DNA of 64,000 bases from Microbulbifer sp. HZ11 (GCF_000708675.1 NZ_JELR01000002.1:248001-312000); one strand, 5' to 3'; shown: positions 50,534 through 61,082, counted from the stretch's first letter. Made by a program: numbers and translations. The notes: generated from the letters alone by a model not told the origin.

Positions 50534-51924
50534 GCGCGCCTACCTCATCCACTCATACTCTTCGCTGGCAGCGGAGCCTCAACGCCACAGCACAATGCAT
50601 AGAACTGGCGCCACGCTACAGGAGCAGCGGAAAGGTTGTACGCGCGACGGGCCTGGTTCTGGAAGTGGTCGGACTGAAGATACCTCTGGGAAGCGGCTGT
50701 TCGATAGAGCTCGATCCATCTGGTGCATCGCAGCCCGCTTATGCAGAAGCCCAGGTGGTTGGCTTCAACGGCGAACGGCTTTTCCTGATGCCACTGGAAG
50801 AGATCAGTGGACTCACACCCGGTGCGAGAGTTTTCCCACTGGGTGGCACTGGAGCCCGCCTCTTCCCTCTTGGCGAGCAGCTGCTCGGACGAGTGGTAGA
50901 TGGTAGCGGCCGCCCCTTAGATAGCGGCCCGGAATTTGATTTTTCTGAGAGTGCCGGACTCTCAGCAACACCATTCAATCCACTCAACCGCACACCGATT
51001 CATGAACAGATTGATGTTGGTGTTCGGACTATCAACGGTCTACTGAGTGTCGGCCGCGGGCAGCGCCTTGGTCTTTTTGCCGGCTCCGGTGTCGGCAAGT
51101 CGGTACTGCTGGGGATGATGGCACGTTATACCAGCGCAGATGTAATTGTTGTGGGCCTGATTGGTGAGCGTGGTCGAGAAGTTAAGGATTTTATTGACAA
51201 TATTCTTGGTGACGAGGGAAGACGCCGCGCGGCGGTAGTGGCTGCCCCCGCAGATACATCTGCACTCCAGAGATTACAAGGCGCCGCCTATGCCACACGC
51301 ATAGCGGAGCACTTTCGTGACGAAGGAAAAAGTGTACTACTGATTATGGACTCCCTCACCCGCTACGCCATGGCACAACGGGAAATCGCCCTCGCCATCG
51401 GGGAGCCACCAGCTACAAAAGGCTATCCGCCTTCAGTATTTGCGCAGCTGCCAGTCCTTGTTGAGCGCGCAGGCAATGGTGAGAACGGTGGCTCTATCAC
51501 AGCCTTCTACACGGTTCTGGCTGAGGGGGACGACCAGCAGGATCCGATTGCAGATGCGGCCCGCGCAATTCTGGACGGCCATATCGTGCTTTCTCGAAGT
51601 CTCGCTGAATCCGGGCATTACCCGGCTATCGACATAGAAGCATCCGTCAGTCGCGCTATGAGCGCCATCGTTGACGACAACCATGAACGTGCGGCCCAGC
51701 GACTCAAGCAATTGTTCTCCCGCTATCAGCGGAATCGCGACCTGATCAGCGTTGGCGCTTACAGCCCAGGGCACGATCCCGAGTTGGATCAGGCGGTACA
51801 GCGGTACCCATACATTGAACAGTTTTTGCAACAACGAATGAATGAACGCGCCGATATTACATCCTCGACTGCTGCGCTGAATGGGCTGCTGCAGGCAACA
51901 TCTCAGCCAGGAGGTAGAAAATGA
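50530..51924 (+). CDS. fliI: Flagellum-specific ATP synthase FliI
   Basis: 464-aa export ATPase related to F1-beta. Walker [18 protein letters not shown] (P-loop at about 180-190), catalytic-glutamate region [16 protein letters not shown], Walker [18 protein letters not shown], and [27 protein letters not shown]. The start is GTG, overlapping the fliH stop by 4 nt (GTGA). Drives or couples export with FliH and FliJ in the cytoplasm. Confidence 0.97.
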   Translation: MSAPTSSTHTLRWQRSLNATAQCIELAPRYRSSGKVVRATGLVLEVVGLKIPLGSGCSIELDPSGASQPAYAEAQVVGFNGERLFLMPLEEISGLTPGARVFPLGGTGARLFPLGEQLLGRVVDGSGRPLDSGPEFDFSESAGLSATPFNPLNRTPIHEQIDVGVRTINGLLSVGRGQRLGLFAGSGVGKSVLLGMMARYTSADVIVVGLIGERGREVKDFIDNILGDEGRRRAAVVAAPADTSALQRLQGAAYATRIAEHFRDEGKSVLLIMDSLTRYAMAQREIALAIGEPPATKGYPPSVFAQLPVLVERAGNGENGGSITAFYTVLAEGDDQQDPIADAARAILDGHIVLSRSLAESGHYPAIDIEASVSRAMSAIVDDNHERAAQRLKQLFSRYQRNRDLISVGAYSPGHDPELDQAVQRYPYIEQFLQQRMNERADITSSTAALNGLLQATSQPGGRK

Positions 51925-52385
51925 CGTCCTCAGAGCCACTCGAAATCCTGATCGACCAAAGCCGCAAAGCGCGAGATAGCGCGGGGCGGGTGCTGGCTGA
52001 AGAGCGCAATGCGCACGAACAAACCACCGGGCAACTGGAGGCGCTACAGCGATATCGCAGTGAATACTGTGAACGGCTTCAGCAGGCCATGGCTATGGGA
52101 ATCAATGCGTCGACCCTTGCAGACTATAACCGCTTTATCGGCTCCCTCGATGACGCCATTACCCAGGCGAGAAGCCTGCAAATTCAACAGCAGGACAGGG
52201 TCGAATCCAGTAGCGAGCACTGGCGCCACCATCAAAGCAGGCTCACATCTTTCAGCACACTGAAAACCCGGCGCGTGCAGCTGGAGCAACAACAGGATGC
52301 CCGCCGTGAGCGTCGACAGACCGATGAGATCACTCAGAATTTGATCGCCCGCCGCGCAAGCGGCGATGCCAAGAACCCATTTTAA
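51921..52385 (+). CDS. fliJ: Flagellar export coiled-coil protein FliJ
   Basis: 154-aa predicted coiled coil (continuous helical residues from about 5 to 145, for example [35 protein letters not shown] and [22 protein letters not shown]). Position between fliI and fliK and the ATGA overlap with fliI identify it as FliJ, the gamma-subunit-like stalk in the export ATPase ring. Sequence identity alone is weak, as is usual for this family. Confidence 0.88.
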   Translation: MTSSEPLEILIDQSRKARDSAGRVLAEERNAHEQTTGQLEALQRYRSEYCERLQQAMAMGINASTLADYNRFIGSLDDAITQARSLQIQQQDRVESSSEHWRHHQSRLTSFSTLKTRRVQLEQQQDARRERRQTDEITQNLIARRASGDAKNPF

Positions 52386-52413
52386 CGAAATAACCGCTTC
52401 GGAATTACCGCTC

Positions 52414-53625
52414 ATGGATATGAATGCACTACTTGCCAAGGCACCCATCAAGTCGACAAGCAGCAGGCCGGCACATGGCGCGCCCGGAAACAGCACTGGC
52501 GAAGTTCCGAAGAGTGAGAAGCCATTTGCACAAAACCTGAAATCCGCCATTCAGGCTGCAACAGGTAGCCCGTCGCGATCCACAATGCTACCCGGCCAAC
52601 TGCCTGTTATAGAAACGGCTGTGGAAGGGATATCGAGCCATGATAACTTGCGCGCGCTACTGGCCGGGCATACTTCCGCGCAAGATAACGAACAGCTGCC
52701 GAAAACGGAGCTTGAGGAGTTAGTGCAGGATGATCCCGATCTCCTGGCGCCCTCGGCACTGACCACCATCTCCAACCTTGTGCCGTCAAATACGGCGGCC
52801 ACAGACACGCACAAACCCCAAGCGATCCTGGCTTCAACACCACCTATGGGCAACGGCCAGCAGCAGACTGCATTGCCTTCAACGCCCGAAACATCGCCGG
52901 ACAATGTACGGGGTCTTGGTACTCCGGATATTGCCTACCACACGCGTGCCCTGCCCCAGGGTACAAATCTCGAACCAGCGGCCAACGGGGAACTGAATTC
53001 ATTGCAGGAATCAGTCACCGGAAAGCCCTCACTACCGGAAACGTTTACTACTCGAATCTTTACGGGCGACGGACATAATTCTCAATCGCTTACACATCAA
53101 CCTAACCCTTCACCAATCGTAACTTCCGCATTTACCGGTTCTGCAGGGCCCATTGCTCGATCTGCTGCGGGCTCCGGGCTGGCTTTGACAACACCTTTGG
53201 GATCAGAGGTATGGGGCCAGGAATTCAGCCAACATCTGCTGACCATGGCACACCGGGGAGACAAACAGGTAGATCTGCATCTTCACCCACGTGAACTGGG
53301 CTCCCTTACTGTCAGCCTGAACCTGGATGACCAGGGGGTGCGAGCACAGTTCCTCACAGCAAATGCTGCGGTGCGTAGTGCCGTGGAACAGGCAATACCG
53401 CAGTTGCGGGAAACACTCGCGCAGCAAGGGATTGCCCTGGGTGAGACATCCGTGGGCCAGCAACAACAGCAGACGCCCCAACAGCAGCATTCTGGCCGCG
53501 ATCTGGGTGAAAGTAGCGCTATACCCAACGAATTCAGTTCTGCCGACAAATCCAATGACGAAAAACAGACTGTGGTGCACACAGCTCTCGGCTCCCGTGC
53601 GAGTGGAATCGACCTTTACGCCTGA
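52414..53625 (+). CDS. fliK: Flagellar hook-length control protein FliK
   Basis: 403-aa secreted ruler. The N-terminal two-thirds is Pro/Thr/Ser/Ala-rich without fixed structure. The C-terminal switch domain is clear: LLTMAHRGDKQVDLHLHPRELGSLTVSLNLDDQGVRAQFLTANAAVRSAVEQAIPQLRETLAQQGIALGETSV, followed by a Gln-rich tail (GQQQQQTPQQQ). ATG 52414 is chosen over the frame start at 52366, which lies inside fliJ. A hairpin/T-tract follows, so the operon may attenuate here. Confidence 0.9.
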   Translation: MDMNALLAKAPIKSTSSRPAHGAPGNSTGEVPKSEKPFAQNLKSAIQAATGSPSRSTMLPGQLPVIETAVEGISSHDNLRALLAGHTSAQDNEQLPKTELEELVQDDPDLLAPSALTTISNLVPSNTAATDTHKPQAILASTPPMGNGQQQTALPSTPETSPDNVRGLGTPDIAYHTRALPQGTNLEPAANGELNSLQESVTGKPSLPETFTTRIFTGDGHNSQSLTHQPNPSPIVTSAFTGSAGPIARSAAGSGLALTTPLGSEVWGQEFSQHLLTMAHRGDKQVDLHLHPRELGSLTVSLNLDDQGVRAQFLTANAAVRSAVEQAIPQLRETLAQQGIALGETSVGQQQQQTPQQQHSGRDLGESSAIPNEFSSADKSNDEKQTVVHTALGSRASGIDLYA

Positions 53626-53696
53626 GCAACCAAGAACCCTGACTTCCCACCTGATTTCCGTGCCACCTACTTTGGTAACGCCAAAACCTTGAGATG

Positions 53697-53717
53697 GGCC
53701 CAATTCCTGGGCCTTTT
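53697..53717 (+). terminator. Possible attenuator between fliK and fliL
   Basis: A 5-bp GGCCC/GGGCC stem with a 7-nt loop and TTTTCTTT tail lies in the 227-bp gap between fliK and fliL, the only long gap in the fliF-fliR series. A separate fliL promoter further downstream is possible, but no good match was found. Confidence 0.5.
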
Positions 53718-53852
53718 CTTTCCTTCAATGGCGTGCCACGACGGCATACTCCCCGCATCCCATAAACAAAATATCAAGAATGGGAGCGTGCTGTTTTCCA
53801 CACGTTGCTTCTCATTCACCCAGCAGGGCTATGTTTAATAAGGCACATCAGT

Positions 53853-54338
53853 ATGACTGAAGACACTTCTGGACAACCTCGCGGCCTGGTCTGGCTGGCT
53901 ACGATTGGGGTTTTACTGATTAGCATCTTGGTAGGGCTCAACCTCTACCTGTTACTACGCGATGAAGGCCACGCGACGTCTACAGCCGTAGTTCAGGAAG
54001 AGTCTCCCAATCGCTCAGACAATCCGATTTTTGTACGAATAGACCCCTTTACCGTGAACCTTCAGGGTGATCAGATGGCCAATCGTCTCCTCTACGTTGG
54101 GCTTTCATTGCAGGTTGGAAACAACGAAACCCGAGATTTCCTTCTGGAGCACATGCCTCAGGTACGTAGCCGGCTACTGATCTTGCATTCGTCTCAGTCA
54201 CCGGCGGGGCTCGCGACGCTGGAAGGTAAGCAAAACCTGGTGCAAGGAATCCTCAACACCCTCTCAGAACCAATGAGTAAAAAGCAACCGGCACTACTCA
54301 TCGATGATGTTCTTTTTACCGAGTTCATCGTGCAATAG
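53853..54338 (+). CDS. fliL: Flagellar basal-body-associated protein FliL
   Basis: 161-aa single-span membrane protein near the stators: one helix at about residues 14-35 (WLATIGVLLISILVGLNLYLLL). The periplasmic domain has IFVRIDPFTVNLQGDQMANRLLYVGLSLQV and a C-terminal LLIDDVLFTEFIVQ, the FliL signature ending. Start at ATG 53853; upstream frame to 53805 shows no similarity. First gene after the possible attenuator. Confidence 0.92.
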   Translation: MTEDTSGQPRGLVWLATIGVLLISILVGLNLYLLLRDEGHATSTAVVQEESPNRSDNPIFVRIDPFTVNLQGDQMANRLLYVGLSLQVGNNETRDFLLEHMPQVRSRLLILHSSQSPAGLATLEGKQNLVQGILNTLSEPMSKKQPALLIDDVLFTEFIVQ

Positions 54339-54349
54339 GCAGTATTCAT

Positions 54350-55399
54350 ATGTCCCAGGATGATCTCCTTTCCCAGGAAGAAATTGATGCGTTGCTGCAT
54401 GGTGGTGATGGCGATAGCGGTGATAGCACTATCAGCAGCGCCGACGGCCCGCAGATGCGCCCATACGACCCGGCATCCCAGCAACGTGTTATCCGCGAGC
54501 GGCTTCACAGTATCGATGTTATTAATGAGCGGTTTGCACGGAATTTTCGCGTGAGTCTGTTCAATCTGATTCGCCGCTCTGCGGACATTACCGTTGAGTC
54601 AGTGCGCTACCAGAGTTTTAAGGATTTTGCACGCAACCTTCCGGTGCCCACCAACCTCAACCTGATTGCAATGAAGCCACTGCGGGGCACCGGCCTTATG
54701 GTGTTCCCCCCAGCAATGGTCTTTATGGTAGTGGACAGTCTATTCGGCGGGGACGGTCGTTTTGTTACCCGCTCCGAAGGTAGGGAATTTACCAATACAG
54801 AGCAACGTGTAATCCAGCGAGTGCTCGACCTTGCAATCAATGCCTACCAGGATTCATGGCGGTCGGTTTATCCGTTGCAGATAAGTTATCTGCGCTCGGA
54901 ACTTCAGGCACGTTTCGCCAATATTACCAACTCGCCGAACGAAATCATCGTCAACACCAATTTTCATCTGGAAGTGGGGAATCTTTCGGAGCGATTTCAG
55001 ATTTGTATGCCCTATTCCATGATAGAGCCTTTGCGCGATCTTCTAGCCAACCCGGTAGTTGACGGGCGCGACCCGGGAGATCAGACCTGGAATCGGCGTA
55101 TGGCAGGGGAAATCCGACAGTCTGAGGTCGAGCTGGTCGCCGAGTTCGCAAACATTCCCAGTCGTATCGGAAAAGTACTGGCACTACAACCGGGCGACAT
55201 ATTGCCCATCGACCTACCAACCAGTGTAACTGCGCGGGTGGACGGCGTACCGGTATTGGAATGCGAGTACGGCAGCCGCAATGGCCTGAGTGCCCTGCGC
55301 GTGAATAAAGTCATCGAACGCAGCCCATCACGGCCAACATCCCTGATCAGTAATTTTAACGCGGGCTTGGCCCCGCAACGTGAGGAATCCGAAGCATGA
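54350..55399 (+). CDS. fliM: Flagellar motor switch protein FliM
   Basis: 349-aa C-ring protein. The N-terminal SQDDLLSQEEIDALLHG is the CheY-P-binding peptide. The central CheC-like domain contains GTGLMVFPPAMVFMVVDSLFGGDGRF, and the C-terminal SpoA domain has LQPGDILPIDLPTSVTARVDGVPVLECEYGSRNGLSALRV. The intact CheY-binding peptide predicts chemotactic switching. The stop overlaps fliN by 4 nt. Confidence 0.97.
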   Translation: MSQDDLLSQEEIDALLHGGDGDSGDSTISSADGPQMRPYDPASQQRVIRERLHSIDVINERFARNFRVSLFNLIRRSADITVESVRYQSFKDFARNLPVPTNLNLIAMKPLRGTGLMVFPPAMVFMVVDSLFGGDGRFVTRSEGREFTNTEQRVIQRVLDLAINAYQDSWRSVYPLQISYLRSELQARFANITNSPNEIIVNTNFHLEVGNLSERFQICMPYSMIEPLRDLLANPVVDGRDPGDQTWNRRMAGEIRQSEVELVAEFANIPSRIGKVLALQPGDILPIDLPTSVTARVDGVPVLECEYGSRNGLSALRVNKVIERSPSRPTSLISNFNAGLAPQREESEA

Positions 55400-55863
55400 G
55401 CGACAGTGATCAAGCGGAACCAAAAAACACAGCACAGGAACCCGATAACTGGGCGGCAGCGATGGCAGAGCAACTGACAGACGGCGCTGAAGATGCGTGG
55501 TCAGAAGCGCTATCGGAGCAGGAGAATTCTGAAAGCGGCGCGCGTAGTGCTGCTGATCAGGTATTCAAGCCACTGGAAAATAACAGTGCGGGAGGTGCTG
55601 CGCGAGATCTCGAGATGGTGATGGACATTCCGGTGAAACTGAGTGTCGAGCTGGGGCGCACCCGTATCACTATCAAACAACTACTCGAACTGGCCCAGGG
55701 CTCTGTAATTGAGCTGGACGGACTCGCTGGTGAACCCATGGATATCCTGATCAATGGCTATCTGGTTGCACAGGGCGAAGTGGTCGTTATTGAAGAGAAG
55801 TACGGTATTCGGATTACTGAAATTGTTACTCCCCAAGAACGTATTCACAAGCTGAACCGGTGA
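55396..55863 (+). CDS. fliN: Flagellar motor switch protein FliN
   Basis: 155 aa. An acidic, Ala-rich N-terminal part of about 75 residues precedes the SpoA domain: VMDIPVKLSVELGRTRITIKQLLELAQGSVIELDGLAGEPMDILINGYLVAQGEVVVIEEKYGIRITEIVTPQERI, almost invariant in FliN. Forms the lower C ring and contacts FliH. ATGA overlap with fliM and GTGA overlap with fliO. Confidence 0.97.
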   Translation: MSDSDQAEPKNTAQEPDNWAAAMAEQLTDGAEDAWSEALSEQENSESGARSAADQVFKPLENNSAGGAARDLEMVMDIPVKLSVELGRTRITIKQLLELAQGSVIELDGLAGEPMDILINGYLVAQGEVVVIEEKYGIRITEIVTPQERIHKLNR

Positions 55864-56258
55864 ACGGAGTGAATTCTGCAAGCAGCGAATCGGTCATTGG
55901 ACTGGCTGTGCTGGGCAAGGTAGCCGGAGTTCTGATTGCGCTTATTGCCTTTATTCTGTTGTGTGCCTGGCTGACTCGTCGCCTCGCACCTGGACTTGCC
56001 AGTACCCACAATGGACCTCAGATGGATATTGTAGCCACTAAGGCACTGGGTACACGGGAAAAGGTCGTAGTTCTGCGGGTCGAAAACCAGTGGCTGGTGC
56101 TTGGCGTTGGCGGTGGGCAGGTCAGCTGCTTGCATACACTCGAGGCTACACCCTCATCACCTCAGGTTAATACCCCGAAAAAAAGTCCCGATAGTTTTGC
56201 TGAGCGCTTCGCGCACGCTTTAACAAAAAACCTGCGTGGCCGAGGACAAGGCTCGTGA
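55860..56258 (+). CDS. fliO: Flagellar export gate assembly protein FliO
   Basis: 132-aa protein with one membrane helix (about 12-36, [30 protein letters not shown]) and a small cytoplasmic domain [38 protein letters not shown], the FliO pattern. GTG start overlapping fliN; the stop overlaps the fliP GTG. Assists assembly of the FliP ring. Confidence 0.88.
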   Translation: MNGVNSASSESVIGLAVLGKVAGVLIALIAFILLCAWLTRRLAPGLASTHNGPQMDIVATKALGTREKVVVLRVENQWLVLGVGGGQVSCLHTLEATPSSPQVNTPKKSPDSFAERFAHALTKNLRGRGQGS

Positions 56259-57031
56259 AAATAGCCAATGCGATTCAAGAAGGTTTTCCGCGGACAAAAA
56301 CGCTGCTACTCCTATTTATTGGCGTTTGGTCTTCCGGCAGCTTGGCACAAGGTGCGGATATCACCGGTCTTATCAGTCAGCCAACCGCGGGAGGTGGCCA
56401 GCAGTGGTCGATCAAACTTCAGACCCTATTGCTACTCACCAGCCTGGCGTTTCTGCCCGCAATTCTTCTGATGATGACCTGCTTCACCCGTATCATTATT
56501 GTGTTGGGACTTCTGCGTACGGCAATGGGCACACAGGCTGCGCCCCCCAATCAGGTGATCCTAGGGATCACTCTGTTCCTGACCTTTTTTGTCATGTCGC
56601 CAGTATTAGACAAAGTGTACAAGGAGGCATGGCAGCCACTCACACGAGACGAGATCCAATTTGAGGAATTTCTGCATCGTGGCAGCGAGCCGATGAAACA
56701 GTTCATGCTGGCACAGACCCGCGAGCCGGATATCGCATTGTTTGCCCGCCTGGCCGATGTGGGTCCGCTGCAGGGGCCGGAAGCAGTGCCACTGCGTGTA
56801 TTGCTACCAGCATTTGTCACTAGTGAGCTGAAAACGGCATTTCAGATCGGCTTTACGATTTTCATTCCCTTTCTGATTATCGATCTTGTTGTGGCCAGCG
56901 TGCTTATGGCGTTGGGTATGATGATGGTCCCTCCCGCCACTATTTCCCTGCCGTTCAAATTGATGCTTTTTGTTCTAGTCGATGGCTGGCAACTATTGAT
57001 CGGATCTCTCGCACAGAGCTTTTTCCCATGA
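56255..57031 (+). CDS. fliP: Flagellar export gate protein FliP
   Basis: 258-aa core of the type III export gate. Signal-like first helix ([18 protein letters not shown]), then [60 protein letters not shown] and C-terminal helices [49 protein letters not shown]. Both blocks are family signatures. Starts with GTG and overlaps fliO and fliQ by 4 nt each. Confidence 0.97.
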   Translation: MKIANAIQEGFPRTKTLLLLFIGVWSSGSLAQGADITGLISQPTAGGGQQWSIKLQTLLLLTSLAFLPAILLMMTCFTRIIIVLGLLRTAMGTQAAPPNQVILGITLFLTFFVMSPVLDKVYKEAWQPLTRDEIQFEEFLHRGSEPMKQFMLAQTREPDIALFARLADVGPLQGPEAVPLRVLLPAFVTSELKTAFQIGFTIFIPFLIIDLVVASVLMALGMMMVPPATISLPFKLMLFVLVDGWQLLIGSLAQSFFP

Positions 57032-57297
57032 CTGCAGAAACCGTAATGAACCTCGCCTATCAGGCAATGCTGGTAGCCCTGTCCCTCGGCGCACCCATGC
57101 TGATCACCGCGCTATTAGTAGGATTGCTGGTCAGCCTGTTTCAGGCCGCGACCCAGATCAATGAAATGACACTCTCGTTTATTCCGAAAATTCTCGCAGT
57201 ATTTGCTGTTCTCGTGATTACCGGTCCGGCGCTTCTGGCATTGATTGTCGATTACACACGCACACTGTTCCAGAATATCCCCCTGCTGGTCTCCTGA
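57028..57297 (+). CDS. fliQ: Flagellar export gate protein FliQ
   Basis: 89-aa two-helix membrane protein: [58 protein letters not shown], the standard FliQ pattern. Overlaps fliP by 4 nt (ATGA). Wraps the FliP-FliR helical gate. Confidence 0.96.
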   Translation: MTAETVMNLAYQAMLVALSLGAPMLITALLVGLLVSLFQAATQINEMTLSFIPKILAVFAVLVITGPALLALIVDYTRTLFQNIPLLVS

Positions 57298-57310
57298 ATT
57301 CGGCATATTC

Positions 57311-58093
57311 GTGATTGATATTACTTACGCGCAATTACATGCCTGGTTGATCGCATTTCTCTGGCCGTTTGTGCGTCTGTCAGGTTTCTTTATGACGGCG
57401 CCGCTACTAGGTCATCAGAGCGCCCCCGCGCGGGTCAAAATTGGCCTCGCAGTACTTATCACTTTCGCTATTTCACCCACCCTTCCCACACTACCCTCGG
57501 TACCAGTATGGTCCTGGGCTGGGCTCGGAATCATGATTGAACAGACGTTGATCGGGGCGGCCATCGGGCTGGTTTTACGAGTAATGTTTGCTGTGGTTCA
57601 AGCGGCGGGAGATTTTATTGGTCTTCAGATGGGGCTCGCATTTGCCACCTTTGTTACCCCAGACGGAGTCAATACCATGGTGCTGTCACGTTTTCTGCAC
57701 CTGATCGCCATGATGGTTTTTTTGGCGGTGGATGGTCATCTGATCGTAATAGATACACTGGCGGTAAGTTTTCGGACACTTCCAATCGGATACAGCGGGC
57801 TTAACCCCGCGGGCTTCGAAATGCTCGCTCGTTATGGCGGTACAATTTTTTCCTCTGGACTAATGCTGGCGTTACCCATGGTAGCCGCCTTGTTGATCGT
57901 CAATCTGTCTCTCGGGATTCTCAATCGATCCGCACCACAGCTCACGGTATTCTCGATCGGGTTTCCCGTATCCCTCACTCTGGGCTTGGTATTGCTACTG
58001 GTGTTGATGACCGACTTGGGGCGCTTTCTGCAGCTACTGTTTGAAAATGGTCTAACTACGGTTGTGCAGTTACTCGCAACATTTTCTTCCTGA
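57311..58093 (+). CDS. fliR: Flagellar export gate protein FliR
   Basis: 260-aa polytopic membrane protein of the export gate: LIAFLWPFVRLSGFFMTAPLLGHQSAPARVKIGLAVLITFAI, AGDFIGLQMGLAFATFVTPDGV and ALLIVNLSLGILNRSAPQLTVFSIGFPVSLTLGLVLLLVL. Start taken as GTG 57311, 13 nt after the fliQ stop; the ORF also runs upstream inside fliQ. Last gene of the operon. flhB does not follow, unlike in Pseudomonas; the convergent flgL lies 58 bp away. Confidence 0.95.
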   Translation: MIDITYAQLHAWLIAFLWPFVRLSGFFMTAPLLGHQSAPARVKIGLAVLITFAISPTLPTLPSVPVWSWAGLGIMIEQTLIGAAIGLVLRVMFAVVQAAGDFIGLQMGLAFATFVTPDGVNTMVLSRFLHLIAMMVFLAVDGHLIVIDTLAVSFRTLPIGYSGLNPAGFEMLARYGGTIFSSGLMLALPMVAALLIVNLSLGILNRSAPQLTVFSIGFPVSLTLGLVLLLVLMTDLGRFLQLLFENGLTTVVQLLATFSS

Positions 58094-58151
58094 GTGCAGA
58101 AGGCCAGTTTACCGCCCTCAGCGCCAAGTCCTGAACAGTAGAGTACTACCG

Positions 58152-59348
58152 TTACATGCGGTCGAACAGACTCATACCCTTGATATCGATAAACGCCTGC
58201 TGCGCCGCCTGCAAACCAATCTGGCGCAGACTGTACTCCGCAATCGCGGAAACATAGTCCAGATCCACCAAGCCTGAGAGTTTTTCTTCGTAATTCAGAC
58301 TGCGATTTCCAGCGACCGAATCAACAACATCCAGTTCATTCATGCGCGCGCCGACCGATGCGCGCGTAGTCAATACGTTATCCAGGCTATTATCGAATTC
58401 TCGCAGCACGCTACTAAGAGTATTCTTTCGCGCCGCAATTTCCCTATCGGTAACGGAGGGTTGCTCAAGCACGGCGAGTGCTTTTTCAAAAGTCCGGAAC
58501 AGGTCGGTGTTCATATTTTCCGCGCGATCCATGTGCAGGCTGTCACCATCCGCTGGAATTCCATCAAGAGTAACAGAGAGCCCACCGAATCGTATTGCCT
58601 GGCCCGGCTCGTAAGCCTGCGCCGTACCGCCATTGATCGAATAGCTGGTTACACCACCAGACACTGAAAAGGATATGTCAAAGGCACTACCATAAGCGGG
58701 ATCACTTTCATCCACTATTTGTGGTCCCTTGAAAACGACGCTGCCCTGGTTGGTATCTGCGGCCTCCATCACATAGCCGGCTCCGCTGTGAACGCTGCGG
58801 AAAATATCTTCTCCACTGTCGGCTACCGGCATCAGCCTCGAAGCGTCAATTCTCACTGCGCGGCTATTGTTATCACCAACATAACTGACATTGCCATTCG
58901 CGTCGCGCACGAACGGTTCACTGCTGTCCTGGTAACCACCAAAAAGATAGCGTCCATTACCATCAGTGGCATTAGCCTGGCCAATCACAGTTTCATAGAT
59001 ACCGCGCAATTCACTGGCCACCGAAGCACGGTCTGCATCGCTCAGAGTATCGCTGGCAGCCTGCAGAATCAGTGTTCGGGCGCTGCCAATGGCATCACTA
59101 ACACTGTTCAACACACTTTCTTCCTGCGCCAACGCATTCCGTGCACTTATCCTGGCATCGGTATACTGATTGGTGATGGCCAGAGCCTGCGAAACCTGTA
59201 CGGCTTGAGACGCAGCCTGAGGGTCGTCGGAAGGATTGACCACGCGACGGCCAGATGCGATCTGTTGACTCACCTGCATCAGACTACCCTGCTGACGATT
59301 CAGTGAACTCATGCTTTGCTCGTAAATGGTAAGGGTGCTGATACGCAT
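58152..59348 (-). CDS. flgL: Flagellar hook-filament junction protein FlgL (HAP3)
   Basis: 398 aa. The N-terminus MRISTLTIYEQSMSSLNRQQGSLMQVSQQIASGRRVVNPSDDPQAASQAVQVSQAL and the C-terminal YEEKLSGLVDLDYVSAIAEYSLRQIGLQAAQQAFIDIKGMSLFDRM resemble flagellin D0 regions as expected for HAP3. Last gene of the flgG-flgL series, 43 bp after flgK. Joins the hook to the filament with FlgK. Confidence 0.96.
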   Translation of the reverse strand: MRISTLTIYEQSMSSLNRQQGSLMQVSQQIASGRRVVNPSDDPQAASQAVQVSQALAITNQYTDARISARNALAQEESVLNSVSDAIGSARTLILQAASDTLSDADRASVASELRGIYETVIGQANATDGNGRYLFGGYQDSSEPFVRDANGNVSYVGDNNSRAVRIDASRLMPVADSGEDIFRSVHSGAGYVMEAADTNQGSVVFKGPQIVDESDPAYGSAFDISFSVSGGVTSYSINGGTAQAYEPGQAIRFGGLSVTLDGIPADGDSLHMDRAENMNTDLFRTFEKALAVLEQPSVTDREIAARKNTLSSVLREFDNSLDNVLTTRASVGARMNELDVVDSVAGNRSLNYEEKLSGLVDLDYVSAIAEYSLRQIGLQAAQQAFIDIKGMSLFDRM

Positions 59349-59391
59349 GATTTATTTCTCTCTATTTACTCGTTTCACGCCGGACTGCGAG

Positions 59392-61011
59392 TTAGCGAAG
59401 ACCGAGAATTTCGTCCAACACAGTAGAGGCTGTCTGGATGACTTTGGCATTCGCCTGATAAAACTGCTGATAGCGAATCAGGTTTGCCGCTTCCTCATCA
59501 AGATTTACACCGGACTCGGATTGCTGTAATGCATAAAGTTGTTCACTCAGCCCTTGGCGCGCATCCAGATTCACCTGTGCGATATTGGTGTGACTGCCCA
59601 CATCGCTGACCATGATCGCGTAAGCGCCATTAAATGTAGCACTGCCACCTACCAGGCTCTGCTGCTGCAACTGCTGTAGGGCCAGCGCATTCTCGTTGTC
59701 GCCAGTTCCTCCACCGGCGCCCGCGGCGATAGCCGCAGTATCCCGAACCAAATTTTCCATACTTCCGGCCGCACCGCGTACCGGTTGCAGCTGAAAGCTA
59801 TCACCATCTGCCAGTGCGGTAGCGTCGTCCACCTGTAGCACTACACCACCCACTTCCAGTTGGCCATTGCCATCCAGTGTGATGGTGAAGCGCTCACCAC
59901 TATCCAGACGGGTGACCTGAAATTCACCCGTGGCAGCATCGCTCACTTTCAATTGGTAATCGGTCGCCGCCAACTGACTGAGATCACCGAACGCGGCACT
60001 GAACGCGGCAGTACCGTTATTACTGTCATTACTCAGAATACGGGGCTCAGCCACGGTAAACATGTTCTCGCCTGGATTGCCTTCGAGATCAAAGCCTGCT
60101 CGGTGCTGCTCATTCAGCGCACTTGCCAGGCTGACCGCCAACTGACCAAGCTGACTCTGGGTCTTGTCCAATGCTTCACTACGGAAGCTCAACAGACCAC
60201 CTAGAGTACCGCCACTGATGCTATCACTCTTCATTTCAATCAGATTGCCGGCAGAATCCCGATAGCCAACCACCGAACGGGCTGGATCTGCATCACTGGC
60301 CACTGCCTGTAACTCAAAGCTGCTACTGCCGGCAACAATGGGCTGCCCATTACCAATAGAAAGGTTGTAGGTACCACTTTCCTGCACGGTCAGTTCAACG
60401 TCCAGACGTGTACTCAAGTCCGCTACCAACTGGTCCCGCTGATTGAGGAGACTGTTCGGCGCTTCACCGTGCTTGGCTCTGGCCAGGGCGATCTCACGAT
60501 TCAGGTTGGCAACTTGGGCAGCGGTGTTATTGATCTGGGTGATTTCGTCGCGAATCTGCGTGTTGACGCCGTCCTGCATATCGTTAAGGTATTCATCAAA
60601 GGCACGGAATTGCGCACTCATTGTATCGGCCGCGCCAATCACCCCCTGACGCGCAGCCGGGTCAGAAGGCGCACTGACCAGATCTTCAAATGAGGAAAAG
60701 AAATCCTGCATCAGGGGCGCAAGGCCCGCCTGCTGGTCTGCCAGCAGGTTGTCTATCTGTGATACCTGTGTCACGTAACTGCTCAGAGCACTGGTTTCAC
60801 TGTTCGCGCGATTCAACTGGCCGGCAACAAAACTATCAAATTGTCGCTGAATATCTTCAACTGTAACCCCTCCTGCGCCATTACGTTCTGACAGCAGAGT
60901 CAGCTCGCGATTGTAACCCGGGGTATACACGTTACTGATGTTATTACTGGTAGTGTTCAGCGCATTCTGTGCCGCATTCAGTCCGCTTAAGCCAATTGAA
61001 AAGATACTCAT
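59392..61011 (-). CDS. flgK: Flagellar hook-associated protein FlgK (HAP1)
   Basis: 539-aa secreted hook-filament junction protein. N-terminal SIFSIGLSGLNAAQNALNTTSNNISNVYTPGYNRE and C-terminal SGVNLDEEAANLIRYQQFYQANAKVIQTASTVLDEILGLR are the family ends. The middle is variable. 71 bp upstream of it, between flgJ and flgK, a perfect GCCGATAA -10 suggests its own sigma-28 promoter in addition to read-through, as in Salmonella flgKL. Confidence 0.97.
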   Translation of the reverse strand: MSIFSIGLSGLNAAQNALNTTSNNISNVYTPGYNRELTLLSERNGAGGVTVEDIQRQFDSFVAGQLNRANSETSALSSYVTQVSQIDNLLADQQAGLAPLMQDFFSSFEDLVSAPSDPAARQGVIGAADTMSAQFRAFDEYLNDMQDGVNTQIRDEITQINNTAAQVANLNREIALARAKHGEAPNSLLNQRDQLVADLSTRLDVELTVQESGTYNLSIGNGQPIVAGSSSFELQAVASDADPARSVVGYRDSAGNLIEMKSDSISGGTLGGLLSFRSEALDKTQSQLGQLAVSLASALNEQHRAGFDLEGNPGENMFTVAEPRILSNDSNNGTAAFSAAFGDLSQLAATDYQLKVSDAATGEFQVTRLDSGERFTITLDGNGQLEVGGVVLQVDDATALADGDSFQLQPVRGAAGSMENLVRDTAAIAAGAGGGTGDNENALALQQLQQQSLVGGSATFNGAYAIMVSDVGSHTNIAQVNLDARQGLSEQLYALQQSESGVNLDEEAANLIRYQQFYQANAKVIQTASTVLDEILGLR

Positions 61012-61041
61012 CGTTGTAATTCCGTGTCACCGTTGATCCGT

Positions 61042-61068
61042 TTATCGGCGGTAGGGTGCGAAGCCTTG
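61042..61068 (-). promoter_or_regulatory. Predicted sigma-28 promoter of flgKL
   Basis: Minus strand: perfect -10 GCCGATAA (61049-61042). The -35 at the correct 15-nt spacing from the first four bases is CAAGGCTT, only 5 of 8 matches. Located 31 bp before the flgK ATG. Confidence 0.6.
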
Positions 61069-61082
61069 AGCCCGGGGATCAA